Source: CAZSAT01 sp964604675 (GTDB lineage: Bacteria > Myxococcota_A > UBA796 > CAJQPC01). From it: DNA of 64,000 nt. The notes beneath the pieces were generated by a model that saw nothing but the letters and a program-made list of their open reading frames with translations, did not search any database and had not been told where the DNA came from. This document shows, one piece after another, positions 9,613-17,922 of this stretch (the first letter of the stretch is position 1; each line of letters begins with the position of its first letter). The position numbers and the translations under genes are program-made. Where the stretch lies: NCBI GenBank assembly GCA_964604675.1, contig CAZSAT010000006.1:38811-102810 (forward strand), read 5' to 3'.

Positions 9613-10077
9613 TTACTCGGTGGGCAGGAAGGTGCCCTCGACGCTCATGCCGTAGCTGCACGGCAGCTCGTAGCCAGCGAGATCGGTCTCGAGCAGCGTG
9701 AAGCTCTCGGTGCCTTGCCAGTCCAGCTGCACGCCGTCTTCGTCGGGCTCGATCCCGCAGCTCGCGCCTTCCTGCTGGGCGAGCGCTTCGCCCTCGAGCT
9801 TCCAGCGCACGAACCCGTCGCCCCGATCCTCGCGGGTCTCCACGCTCTCGTAGGTGATGGTGCATCCGCTCAACACACCCGTGGCGAAGGTGTCGCCGTC
9901 GATCTTGAGCGTGGTGGAGGAGCCGTCGAAGTACACCGCGTAGGTGAAGTCTTCGCGGTAGGCCACGGTCTCCCCGTCCGCGTGGCAACCGTCTTCCAAC
10001 CCCACCACGGTGACCTCCCAGTGCAGGGCATCCGGGTCGAGGTCGCCAGCACAGGCGAAGAGCGCGATGAGCAGCAT
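9613..10077 (-). CDS. Lipoprotein of unknown function
   Basis: A 154-residue predicted lipoprotein. It has a minimal signal peptide and lipobox MLLIALFACAG, with the lipidated Cys at position 9. The mature part is acidic and beta-rich with four further cysteines (around CHADG, SGCTIT, SCGIE and LPCSYG) that could form two disulphides. No catalytic motif is evident. Such short-signal lipoproteins are repeated throughout this window, so export and lipidation are likely, but function is unknown. It is downstream of, and on the opposite strand to, the ATPase/TPR gene. A TATGCT hexamer lies 12 bases before the ATG, and no Shine-Dalgarno is present. Confidence 0.75.
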   Translation of the reverse strand: MLLIALFACAGDLDPDALHWEVTVVGLEDGCHADGETVAYREDFTYAVYFDGSSTTLKIDGDTFATGVLSGCTITYESVETREDRGDGFVRWKLEGEALAQQEGASCGIEPDEDGVQLDWQGTESFTLLETDLAGYELPCSYGMSVEGTFLPTE

Positions 10078-10083
10078 GGGCGG

Positions 10084-10089
10084 AGCATA
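10084..10089 (-). promoter_or_regulatory. Predicted leaderless -10 element (TATGCT) for the lipoprotein gene at 9613-10077
   Basis: TATGCT on the minus strand starts exactly 12 bases before the ATG at 10077. It fits the TANNNT pattern seen before other genes here that lack a Shine-Dalgarno. No -35 is apparent. Confidence 0.45.
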
Positions 10090-10166
10090 ACCAGAGGTGC
10101 CGAGGCGGGGGGGCGCGGCCCGCTGAGAGCGTTAAGCCTGCGCCCTACCGAAACAGGAGGCCTGTC

Positions 10167-12731
10167 GTGGCCGAACCCACCCTCTACATCGCCCGTCCCG
10201 CCGACGTCGAAGCCCTCCGTGGGCACTGGGACGCCGTGCAGTCCGACAAGAAGGGACGCACCGTCGTGCTCCAGGCCGCCACCGGGGGCGGAAAGCGGGC
10301 GGTGGTCGGCCAGCTCGTGCGCGATCTGCAGGGCAGCGACACGGACTTCCTCATCTGGCGCACCGCGCTCGTCGAGGAGGAGGACGGCCTCCGCACCCTG
10401 CTCCGGCTGTACGGCTCGCTCTTCGCCGCGCTCCACCGCGACACGATGCTGCGCTCCAAGGTCGAGCTCATCCTGAACTCGCAGCTGCCCAAGGTCGACA
10501 AGCGTGTCCAGGGTTGGTTCCAGGCCTTCACGCAGGCGCTCCGCACCGGTGCTCCGAAGCCTGGCGAGGAGAAGTTCCAGGTCTCGATGCCGCGGGACAA
10601 CCCCCTGTTGGCGCTGGTCGAGCTGGTCGGTGGCATCGCGCGACGGATGCCGGTGCTCGTCGAGGTCCAGAACGTGCACGCCAGCCAGTCGGTGGCCATC
10701 CACGGCATGCTCGAGGCGCTCGGACAGGAGCTGCTCCACGACGGCCAGGCGCTCCTGGTGCTCGGGATGGAGCTTCCCAGCGACGAGAACAAGGCGTGGA
10801 TGCCTGCGCCCCTCGTCGAGGCGCTCGAGCGCCGCGCCGACACCATGCACCTGCACGTGGTCGCCCCCTGGGGTGAGCAGGAGACGACCGACTTCCTCAG
10901 CTCCAAGAGCCTCGAGGCGAACGCCGCCGAGCTCGCCCGCATCGCGAGCGGCCGCCCCGGCTTCATCGCCGACCTGGCCGAGTGGCTGGACGCCGAAGGC
11001 CGTCTGGGCGAGATCAACGCCGAGGTCACCCTGAGCAGCCTGGTTCCCCTGGCGGTCGACGAAGCGGAGCTCGACGATGCCGACACCGCCGAAGCCGAGC
11101 CCGCGGCCGAAGGCGCACCGCCCAAGCGCCGCAAGGCCGGTGCCGCCGACGTGGGCGACGTCGCCTTCCGCGCGGCGCTGCTCGGTCGGGCCTTCCCGTC
11201 GGGTGTGCTCGCAGACATCTGGGGCTACGAGCGCGACAGCATCGACGACCTGCTCGACGCGGCCGATGGCCTGTTCGCCGAGCTCCAGTTCTCGAAGCCG
11301 CTCGGCACCTGGGTCTACCAGTTCACCCACGCGATCTTCCGCGAGGGCGTGCTCGAGGGCCGCGACGGCGACGACGACAAGAAGCAGGCCGCCAACACCG
11401 CCGGCTTCCTGCACCGCTTCCTGGCTCCCCGCGGCTACGAGTTCCTGGTGAAGACCGCGCGGCTCTACGCGCGCGCCGGCAACGTGCAGAACGCGCAGGT
11501 GCTGAAGTCGATGGCGCTCACCGCGGACCAGCCGCAGGTCTGGGCCATGACCCACGAGCTGCTCACCTACTTCGACGACGTGGCCTGGCCCGATGCCATG
11601 CACCGCACCGTCTACATGAACCTGCTCGACCGGCTCGTGCAGCAGGGCGGCGACGTCAACCAGTCCGAGGGCCTGTTCAACAAGGCGATGACCTGGGCGC
11701 AGGAGAAGGAGGACCGTCCGATGCAGGGCTGGTTGCTCCTCGCGGGCAGCCGCCTCGACCTGCGTCGCCAGGACTTCTACCGTGCCCGCGACCGCGCCAA
11801 GGATGCGCTGAAGCTCTACCAGGCGCTCAACCAGCCGGTGCAGGCCGCCGACGTGCTCAACCACCTCGCACGGGTGGAGCTCGCCGACGGCAACCCCACC
11901 GCCGCCAACGAGGCGGCCGGGCAGGCCATCCAGGTCGGGCAGGTCGACACGCCGGAGGGCAAGCGCGTGCTGCCCCAGGTCGCCGCCCAGGCCGAGGCCA
12001 CCCGTGGTCGCATCGCGAAGCGCGAGCGCAAGTGGGAAGACGCCGCGAAGCACTTCAAGACCGCCAACGAGATCGCCGGCCGCACGAACCAGGCGGGCCT
12101 GGCGCTCGACAGTGGGCTGAACCTCGGTGAGTGCCTGCTGCTCAACGGCGAGACCGGCCGGGCCGCCGACATCCTCACCCGCGTGGTGCAGATCGCCCAG
12201 GGCCTGCGCAACCCGGTGGCCCACCGCCAGTCCGCCGCGCTCCTCGCCCAGGCGCACGGCAGCCAGCGCAACTTCGAGGCCGCCCTGAAGTGGGCCAAGG
12301 TCACCCTGGAGCTGACCACCCAGCTGAAGTTCGACCGCCTGCTCCCGATGGACACCTACCAGGTGGGCTTCTTCGAGCTGATGCTCGGCCGTCCGACCGA
12401 AGCGCTCGCCCTGTTCCGCAAGGCGCAGACCGGTGCGAACCTCCAGCAGAACGTGATCTTCGCCAAGGAGCTCCTGTTCCACACGGGGCTCGCCGCCATG
12501 CGGATCGGCGAGCAGGACGTGGCGCGCAAGGCCTACACCGCCGCGCTGCCCGCCTGCGAAGCCGCGAAGGATCTGCGCAAGGCCATGGCCGCCCACGAGG
12601 CGCTCGCCAGCCTGAGCAGCGACAAGGACGAGGCGCGGAAGCACCTCGAGTCGGCCATCTCGAAGGCGGAGGCCGCCAGCCTGAAGGAAGAGCGCAAGAA
12701 GCTCCGTCAGAAGCTCAGCGACTTCCGCTGA
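10167..12731 (+). CDS. Large ATPase-like (STAND/AAA_16-like) protein with C-terminal TPR array
   Basis: An 854-residue cytoplasmic protein. The N-terminal about 300 residues resemble the nucleotide-binding part of STAND/AAA_16 ATPases: VVLQAATGGGKRAVVGQL (34-50) sits where a Walker A would be, but the residue after the Lys is Arg instead of Ser/Thr, so the P-loop is degenerate. A Walker-B-like hydrophobic strand (MPVLVEVQNVH) lacks a clear DE. A charged low-complexity linker (about 305-330, with PKRRKAG) follows. From about 430 to the end there are helical repeats consistent with TPRs, for example AAKHFKTANEIAGRTNQAGL and ALALFRKAQTGANLQQ. The start GTG at 10167 has AGGAGG upstream. A scaffold or signalling role is plausible. 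Loss of the P-loop Ser/Thr makes nucleotide hydrolysis doubtful. Confidence 0.82.
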   Translation: MAEPTLYIARPADVEALRGHWDAVQSDKKGRTVVLQAATGGGKRAVVGQLVRDLQGSDTDFLIWRTALVEEEDGLRTLLRLYGSLFAALHRDTMLRSKVELILNSQLPKVDKRVQGWFQAFTQALRTGAPKPGEEKFQVSMPRDNPLLALVELVGGIARRMPVLVEVQNVHASQSVAIHGMLEALGQELLHDGQALLVLGMELPSDENKAWMPAPLVEALERRADTMHLHVVAPWGEQETTDFLSSKSLEANAAELARIASGRPGFIADLAEWLDAEGRLGEINAEVTLSSLVPLAVDEAELDDADTAEAEPAAEGAPPKRRKAGAADVGDVAFRAALLGRAFPSGVLADIWGYERDSIDDLLDAADGLFAELQFSKPLGTWVYQFTHAIFREGVLEGRDGDDDKKQAANTAGFLHRFLAPRGYEFLVKTARLYARAGNVQNAQVLKSMALTADQPQVWAMTHELLTYFDDVAWPDAMHRTVYMNLLDRLVQQGGDVNQSEGLFNKAMTWAQEKEDRPMQGWLLLAGSRLDLRRQDFYRARDRAKDALKLYQALNQPVQAADVLNHLARVELADGNPTAANEAAGQAIQVGQVDTPEGKRVLPQVAAQAEATRGRIAKRERKWEDAAKHFKTANEIAGRTNQAGLALDSGLNLGECLLLNGETGRAADILTRVVQIAQGLRNPVAHRQSAALLAQAHGSQRNFEAALKWAKVTLELTTQLKFDRLLPMDTYQVGFFELMLGRPTEALALFRKAQTGANLQQNVIFAKELLFHTGLAAMRIGEQDVARKAYTAALPACEAAKDLRKAMAAHEALASLSSDKDEARKHLESAISKAEAASLKEERKKLRQKLSDFR

Positions 12732-12764
12732 AGGGCAGCGGGCTGACCTGCGGCAGCGGAGAGC

Positions 12765-12780
12765 GGCCCGCCATCGGGCC
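12765..12780 (+). terminator. Hairpin in the gap after the ATPase/TPR gene; weak terminator candidate
   Basis: GGCCCG-CCAT-CGGGCC forms a perfect six-base stem with a four-base loop, about 35 bases after the stop at 12731 and before the next gene. No T-tract follows. It may be a terminator or may insulate the leaderless promoter at 12796. Confidence 0.35.
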
Positions 12781-12795
12781 TGGTCGACCGCGGGC

Positions 12796-12801
12796 TATGG
12801 T
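12796..12801 (+). promoter_or_regulatory. Predicted leaderless -10 element (TATGGT) for the cytochrome operon
   Basis: TATGGT begins 13 bases before the ATG at 12809. It fits TANNNT and supports 12809 as the start instead of the earlier ATG at 12797, which overlaps the hexamer. There is no Shine-Dalgarno before 12809. Confidence 0.4.
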
Positions 12802-12808
12802 GGCGCCG

Positions 12809-13330
12809 ATGTGGTTCTTGTGCATGCTCGTGGGGCTCGTCGGGTGCACCGACAGTGCACCGCCCGACACCGACTCCGCCGACAGCGGCCCTGCGTACTC
12901 CTGCGAGGGAGGGGTGGACGACCCCAGCGCGAGCCTCGGCACGGGGTCCGGCGCGACCTTCGTGCCCATCGAGGACGGGCAGCAGGTCACCCTCGAGGTG
13001 GCACCGCAAGGAGGCATGGGCGTGGCGGTGCGGGTCATGACGACGGGGTTGCAGGCGGACGCGCCGGTCGACGTCACCCTCGACACCGAGATCGATGGCG
13101 TGCTGTCGGCGACCTTCGTCAACGAAGCCATCACGCTCTACTGCCAGGACGACGGCCGCGGCATGCTCTGGGGCGTCACCGTCGGCTTCTCCGAGGTCGA
13201 CTACCCGACCACCGACTTCTCCGCGCTCTTCGGTCAGGCCGCCGACCTGGTCGTCACCGTGAGCGACAGCGGGGGGCGCAGCGTCACCGGCCGTTCGACG
13301 GTCGAGATCGTCGAGACGCTGGACGAGTGA
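12809..13330 (+). CDS. Lipoprotein, first gene of the multihaem cytochrome operon
   Basis: A 173-residue predicted lipoprotein of unknown function. Its signal peptide MWFLCMLVGLVGCTDS has the lipobox LVGC (Cys13). A Pro/Asp/Thr/Ser linker (APPDTDSADSGP) follows. The mature domain is beta-rich (VTLEVAPQGGMGVAVRVM, VDVTLDTEIDG, DLVVTVSDSGGRSVTGRS), resembling an Ig-like or bacterial surface domain. A longer start at 12797 (MVAP...) is possible, but the shorter signal matches the neighbouring lipoproteins. The stop overlaps the ATG of the 11-haem cytochrome by one base, so the products are probably made together. It may be a structural partner of the cytochrome at the outer membrane; this is inference from position only. 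Confidence 0.8.
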   Translation: MWFLCMLVGLVGCTDSAPPDTDSADSGPAYSCEGGVDDPSASLGTGSGATFVPIEDGQQVTLEVAPQGGMGVAVRVMTTGLQADAPVDVTLDTEIDGVLSATFVNEAITLYCQDDGRGMLWGVTVGFSEVDYPTTDFSALFGQAADLVVTVSDSGGRSVTGRSTVEIVETLDE

Positions 13331-15315
13331 TGTGGCTTGCGCTCGTCGTCGCGTGTGGCCGTGGTTGCGTCGGTGGCAGCACCGAGACCGCCCAGCCCGC
13401 CGCTGGCTGCGAGAGCTGCCATGTCGGCATCGAGCCCGCGCACGTCACCATGCCGGACGTGCGCTGTTCGTACTGCCACGGCGGTGACGAGGAGGCATCG
13501 GACAAGGACGACGCGCACGTGGTGCCCCCCGACGACTACTGGCAGATCCGGGGAAGCGAGGGCGACGCTCCCTTCGGCTACATCAAGGACTTCACGCCGG
13601 ACCAGCTCGACCAGCTGCCGCTGGAGTACCTGCGGTTCATCAACCCCGGGGACATCCGGGTGGCCGAGATCGGCTGTGGTCGCTGCCACGAGGCCGAGGT
13701 GGAGCTGGTGAAGCGGTCGGTGATGACCACCAACACCGGGCACTACTGGCCCACGCGGTACTACGCGGGCCTCCAGGACGCCGAAGCGATCTACGGGTCC
13801 ACCGGAGCCGACGACCCGGCCTGTGACCCCGACCTCGAGGGCACGGTGTGCGAGGTCCAGCCGCTCTACCCGCGCACTGGCGAAGAGCTCGAAGCCATCC
13901 TCCAGGGCGGCGACGTCGACGCCATCGAGGGCGCCGCCTACGACCACTACCTCGCGAAGAAGTGCAACCACTGCCACGCCGCGGCCTACGGGAAGAACAA
14001 CAGCGGGTACATGTACCGCTCGTCGGGCTGCTCGAGCTGCCACTCGGTCTACGGCAAGGATGGTGTCTACGAGGGCGACGACCAGGCCATGCCGCGGGGG
14101 GTGCCCGTGTACGCGAAGTCGCACACGATCACCACGGCGATCCCCACCGAGCAGTGCGCCACGTGCCACTTCCAGGGGGGGCGCATCGGGCTGAACTTCC
14201 GCGGGATCCGCGAGCACGGCTTCTCGGAGGTGCCCGAGCACGGAGAGCCGTGGAGCGTGTCGGCCTACGGCCACGTCCCCGGCTACTACTACCTGGACGA
14301 CGACACCACCAACGACGTCGACGAGACGCCGCCCGACCTGCACTACGAGGCCGGCATGCACTGCGTGGACTGCCACGTCGGCAGCGACGTGCACGGCGAT
14401 GGCCACATCCACAGCTCGTCGAAGGGGCAACTCGACCTCCGCTGCGAGGACTGCCACGGCGACGGCCGGGCTGCGGCGACAGCGGACGGCGACGGGGTGT
14501 TCCGCACGTCCGGGGGGCGTGCCTTGCCGCAGCTCGCGTCGGTCGACGGGCAGGTCGTGCTCACCGGTGCAGTGGACGGCGCGGAGCACGTCGTGCCGCA
14601 GCCCGCCGAGATCCTGGCCAGCGGAGAGGCGTCCGATGCGATGCACGCAGCGATGGCCGACGACGAGGACGGCTGGGCGCACCCCGACAGCGTGACGTGC
14701 GACACGTGCCATGGCAGCTGGCAGCTCTGGTGCATCGGTTGCCACGTGACGATGGACTTCTCACGTGACGAGAAGGACTTCCAGACCGGCCAGGTGAGCC
14801 CGGGCGCCGTGTACGGCAGCCGCTACCACTGGAAGACCGACGGGCTGCTCCTCGGGCGCGCGCTGGACGGCCGCGCGCAGAGCGTGAACCCCTCCCAGCA
14901 CGTTCAGATGGCGGTGATGGCCGATCTCGACGACGACGGAGAGCGGGAGGTGCTGGTGGGCGACGTCGACGCCGACGGCGATCCTGTCGGGGGCTTCCGC
15001 ATCAACGACGAGAGCGACCTGCAGGCGGGCTTCGCGCCCTTCTTCCAGCACACGACCAGCGCCGAGCCGCGCACCTGCGACAGCTGCCACCGCACCGACG
15101 ACAGCCCCGAGGAGTGGGCGCGGGTGAGGGGCGTCTACGGCTTCGGCACTGCCGACTACCTCATCGAAGGGGCGGGGGGCGCGGTGCTGGACCCGCTCCA
15201 GTTCCTGGACGAGGATGGCCAGCAGACCTCGGCCTTCGCGCACCCGGGCACGGGGCCGCTGGCGTCGGAGGTGCTGGATCGAGCGCTGGCTGTGGACCTG
15301 GAGGAGACACCGTGA
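13330..15315 (+). CDS. Undecahaem (11 x CXXCH) c-type cytochrome, probable lipoprotein
   Basis: A 661-residue secreted multihaem cytochrome. Eleven CXXCH haem-binding motifs can be counted: CESCH, CSYCH, CGRCH, CNHCH, CSSCH, CATCH, CVDCH, CEDCH, CDTCH, CIGCH and CDSCH. The N terminus MWLALVVACGRGC gives a short signal with a lipobox-like VVAC, so lipidation at Cys9 is likely. Extra conserved His residues (for example HTITT, HVPGY, HYEAGMH) could be distal ligands. Before the last motif is a short Asp-rich segment, MADLDDDGEREVLVGDVDAD, like an FG-GAP calcium-binding repeat. Multihaem proteins of this kind carry electrons in the periplasm or across the outer membrane; electron donor and acceptor are unknown. 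The gene overlaps its upstream neighbour by one base and its downstream neighbour by four. Confidence 0.92.
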   Translation: MWLALVVACGRGCVGGSTETAQPAAGCESCHVGIEPAHVTMPDVRCSYCHGGDEEASDKDDAHVVPPDDYWQIRGSEGDAPFGYIKDFTPDQLDQLPLEYLRFINPGDIRVAEIGCGRCHEAEVELVKRSVMTTNTGHYWPTRYYAGLQDAEAIYGSTGADDPACDPDLEGTVCEVQPLYPRTGEELEAILQGGDVDAIEGAAYDHYLAKKCNHCHAAAYGKNNSGYMYRSSGCSSCHSVYGKDGVYEGDDQAMPRGVPVYAKSHTITTAIPTEQCATCHFQGGRIGLNFRGIREHGFSEVPEHGEPWSVSAYGHVPGYYYLDDDTTNDVDETPPDLHYEAGMHCVDCHVGSDVHGDGHIHSSSKGQLDLRCEDCHGDGRAAATADGDGVFRTSGGRALPQLASVDGQVVLTGAVDGAEHVVPQPAEILASGEASDAMHAAMADDEDGWAHPDSVTCDTCHGSWQLWCIGCHVTMDFSRDEKDFQTGQVSPGAVYGSRYHWKTDGLLLGRALDGRAQSVNPSQHVQMAVMADLDDDGEREVLVGDVDADGDPVGGFRINDESDLQAGFAPFFQHTTSAEPRTCDSCHRTDDSPEEWARVRGVYGFGTADYLIEGAGGAVLDPLQFLDEDGQQTSAFAHPGTGPLASEVLDRALAVDLEETP

Positions 15316-16283
15316 TCGGACTCGTGCTGCTGGCGTGCGTGGACAAGCCGACCGACACCGAGTCCGCTGCGCCCGACACGCAGGTCGAGGGCCCCGTGTG
15401 GGAGCTGGTCGGTGAGACCCTGGACGGCGGGGTGCTCGTGGGGGCGTGGAGCGCCGGCAGCGAGCTGTTGATGGTCGGCGGCTGGCTCTACGACGGGCCG
15501 GGAACGGTGATGCGCTTCGACGGCGCGAGCCTCTGCCACGAGGCCGTGGCCGATCAGGCCCTCTGGTGGATCCATGGCGCGGCGGCCGACGACTACTACG
15601 CGGTGGGGGAGGGGGGCACCGTGCTCCACTTCACGGGCGGCGCGTGGGTCGACGAGAGCGTCGACACCAGCAGCACGCTCTACGGCGTGTGGGACGAGGG
15701 CGGCACCACCTGGGCGGTCGGCGGCAACCCGGGCAGCGGCCTGGGCGAGATCTGGAAGCGGTCCGGAGGGGTGTGGGCGCTCGAGCGCGGCCAGATCAAG
15801 GGCACCGTCTTCAAGGTCTGGGATGGATGGTTCGTGGGCGCCGAGGTGGGGTTCCGACTCGACGGCGACACGCTCGTCGAGGACGACCCGGGCTTCCACG
15901 CGCTGACCGTTCGCGGTGGCGACGGGGTGACGTGGGCGGTGGGCGGCACGCAGACCAGCGAGGTGATGGCCCACGACGGCACGGGATGGGCCGACGTCGA
16001 CACCACGGGGCTCGGGCAACCGCTGATGGGCATCTGGACGGACGACGGGCAGGACGTGTGGGTGTCGGGTGCGTACGGCACGTCCGCCTGGCTGCGGGGC
16101 GGCAGCTGGTCGTTCCCGGACTGGCCCCTCACCTCGAACGCCCTCCACGCCGTCTGGGAGCACGAGGGCGCGATGTGGTTCGTGGGGGGGAACCTGAGCA
16201 CGGCGAGCCGCGACTACCATGGCACGATCGTGCGCTACGGGGAGCCGCTGGGCGAGCTCTCGGTGGGCCCCTGCGGCGGCTGA
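15312..16283 (+). CDS. Beta-propeller-like lipoprotein of the cytochrome operon
   Basis: A 323-residue predicted lipoprotein. It starts at a GTG (15312) overlapping the cytochrome stop (GTGA). Signal and lipobox are MIGLVLLACVDKP (Cys9), followed by an acidic linker. The body contains about six repeats of the type 'W-x-VGGxG-x-hxxFxGxxW' (for example YYAVGEGGTVLHFTGGAW, TWAVGGNPGSGLGEIWKRSG, MWFVGGNLST), typical of BNR/kelch-like propeller lipoproteins found in large numbers in myxobacteria. Such propellers usually bind ligands or partner proteins and have no catalytic motif. Translational coupling suggests it assembles with the multihaem cytochrome. The exact blade number cannot be set from sequence by eye. 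Confidence 0.82.
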   Translation: MIGLVLLACVDKPTDTESAAPDTQVEGPVWELVGETLDGGVLVGAWSAGSELLMVGGWLYDGPGTVMRFDGASLCHEAVADQALWWIHGAAADDYYAVGEGGTVLHFTGGAWVDESVDTSSTLYGVWDEGGTTWAVGGNPGSGLGEIWKRSGGVWALERGQIKGTVFKVWDGWFVGAEVGFRLDGDTLVEDDPGFHALTVRGGDGVTWAVGGTQTSEVMAHDGTGWADVDTTGLGQPLMGIWTDDGQDVWVSGAYGTSAWLRGGSWSFPDWPLTSNALHAVWEHEGAMWFVGGNLSTASRDYHGTIVRYGEPLGELSVGPCGG

Positions 16284-16302
16284 CCCGCCCAGGCGTTACA
16301 CG

Positions 16303-16321
16303 CGGGCCCCTCCGGAGCCCG
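16303..16321 (+). promoter_or_regulatory. Hairpin covering the prfC ribosome binding site
   Basis: CGGGC (16303-16307) can pair with GCCCG (16317-16321), and the loop contains TCCGGA. The likely Shine-Dalgarno GGAG (16314-16317), six bases before the prfC ATG at 16324, would be partly hidden. This might tune prfC translation. In such GC-rich DNA a five-base stem can arise by chance. Confidence 0.25.
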
Positions 16322-16323
16322 GC

Positions 16324-17916
16324 ATGTCCCTGCACACCGAGGCCGCCCGCCGGCGGACCTTCGCCATCATCAGCCACCCCGACGCGGGCAAGACCACGCT
16401 GACCGAGAAGATGTTGCTCTTCGCGGGCGCCATCCACCTCGCGGGCTCGGTGAAGGCCTCCAAGAACGCGCGCACCACCGTGAGCGACTGGATGGCCATG
16501 GAGCGTGAGCGGGGGATCTCGATCTCCAGCTCGGTGCTCCAGTTCGACTTCCTCGGCAGCCGCCTCAACCTGCTCGACACCCCCGGCCACGCCGACTTCT
16601 CGGAGGACACCTACCGCACCCTGGCGGCCGTGGACTCGGCCGTGATGCTCATCGACCACGCCAAGGGGGTCGAGGCGCGCACCAAGAAGCTCTTCGACGT
16701 CTGCCGGCTGCGCAAGCTGCCCGTGGTCACGTGGATGAACAAGCTCGACCGCAACGGGCTCGAGCCCCTCGAGCTGCTCGACGAGGTGAGCAAGGCCCTC
16801 GACCTGAAGGTGGCGCCGCTGACCTGGCCCGTGGGCATGGGCAAGCAGTTCCGTGGGGTCGTCGATCTCCGCACCCGTGAGCTCTTGCTCTTCAGCGGCG
16901 GGGGCAAGAAGGGCGCGGAGAAGGTCGGCACCGACATCCTCCCCTTCGACGACGCGCAGGGGGAGCTCGGGCAGGCGCTCTGGGACACCGTGGCCGAGGA
17001 GCTGGAGCTCGTGGAGCTGGCCGGCGACGGCTACGACCAGGAGGCCTTCCTGGCCGGGGAGACCAGCCCCGTGTTCTGGGGTTCGGCGATGACGAACTTC
17101 GGGGTCGAGCCGATGCTTCGCTTCCTGGCGGAGCAGGCCGCGGCCCCGAAAGCTCGGGAGGCGATCGCCGACGAGGACGAGCTCATCGTGCTGCCGGAAG
17201 ACGACCGCTTCAGCGGCTTCATCTTCAAGATCCAGGCGAACATGAACCCGCGGCACCGCGACCGAATCGCCTTCATGCGCGTGGTGAGCGGTCGCTTCGA
17301 GCGGGCGATGCACGTGACCGTGGGTCGGTCGGGCGAGACGCTGAAGCTCGCGAAGCCGCATTCGTTCATGGCCAACGAGCGGGCGATCGTGGAAGAGGCG
17401 TGGCCGGGGGACATCGTGGGCCTGTACGACCCGGGCAAGCTGCGCATCGGCGACACCTTGTCGGGCGGGGACCGGCTGAAGTTCCGGGGCATCCCGCGCT
17501 TCGCGCCCGAGTTCTTCGCCCGGGTCCGTCTCAAGGACCCGATGAAGCGGAAGCAGCTCCAGACGGGCCTGAACCAGCTCAGCCACGAGGGCGTGGTGCA
17601 GCTCTTCGTTCGGCCCGAGATCGGCGCGCAGGACCCGTACCTCGGCGCCGTCGGCCTGCTCCAGTTCGAGGTGCTCATGGAGCGCCTGAAGAACGAGTAC
17701 CGGGTCGAGGCCACCCTGGAGCGGCAGTCCTTCCGGCTGGCGCGTTGGGTGGGTGGCGGCGAGCCGGCTCTGGCCTGGCTACGCGAGCGTCGCGACTACC
17801 CGTTGGTGGAGGACCGACACGGTCAGCCCGTGGTGCTGGCGGACAGCGAGTGGCCGCTCAACTACGCGCTGCGCGAAGCGCCTGGCCTGGTGCTCCACGA
17901 GGTCGAGCCGCTGTAG
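16324..17916 (+). CDS. prfC: Peptide chain release factor 3
   Basis: A 530-residue translational GTPase that helps remove RF1/RF2 from the ribosome after termination. Motifs in order: G1 SHPDAGKTT (17-25), switch I region with TTVSDWMAMERERGISI, G3 DTPGHADFSEDTYRT, G4 NKLD, then domains II and III. Length equals the usual RF3 length (about 525-530), and the RF3-specific 'KNARTTVSDWM' and 'SSVLQFDF' segments distinguish it from EF-G. The ATG at 16324 has GGAG six bases upstream. The gene is complete and convergent with the UDP-sugar pyrophosphorylase gene, only six bases away. Confidence 0.95.
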   Translation: MSLHTEAARRRTFAIISHPDAGKTTLTEKMLLFAGAIHLAGSVKASKNARTTVSDWMAMERERGISISSSVLQFDFLGSRLNLLDTPGHADFSEDTYRTLAAVDSAVMLIDHAKGVEARTKKLFDVCRLRKLPVVTWMNKLDRNGLEPLELLDEVSKALDLKVAPLTWPVGMGKQFRGVVDLRTRELLLFSGGGKKGAEKVGTDILPFDDAQGELGQALWDTVAEELELVELAGDGYDQEAFLAGETSPVFWGSAMTNFGVEPMLRFLAEQAAAPKAREAIADEDELIVLPEDDRFSGFIFKIQANMNPRHRDRIAFMRVVSGRFERAMHVTVGRSGETLKLAKPHSFMANERAIVEEAWPGDIVGLYDPGKLRIGDTLSGGDRLKFRGIPRFAPEFFARVRLKDPMKRKQLQTGLNQLSHEGVVQLFVRPEIGAQDPYLGAVGLLQFEVLMERLKNEYRVEATLERQSFRLARWVGGGEPALAWLRERRDYPLVEDRHGQPVVLADSEWPLNYALREAPGLVLHEVEPL

Positions 17917-17922
17917 AGGCGG

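Noticed and set aside
9870..12644. Minus-strand open frame of 924 codons
   Set aside because: It is antisense to the ATPase/TPR gene and runs into the lipoprotein gene in another frame. It has no recognisable domains.
12797..12799. Earlier ATG for the first cytochrome-operon lipoprotein
   Set aside because: It overlaps the TATGGT hexamer and would add MVAP before a signal peptide that is already complete from 12809.
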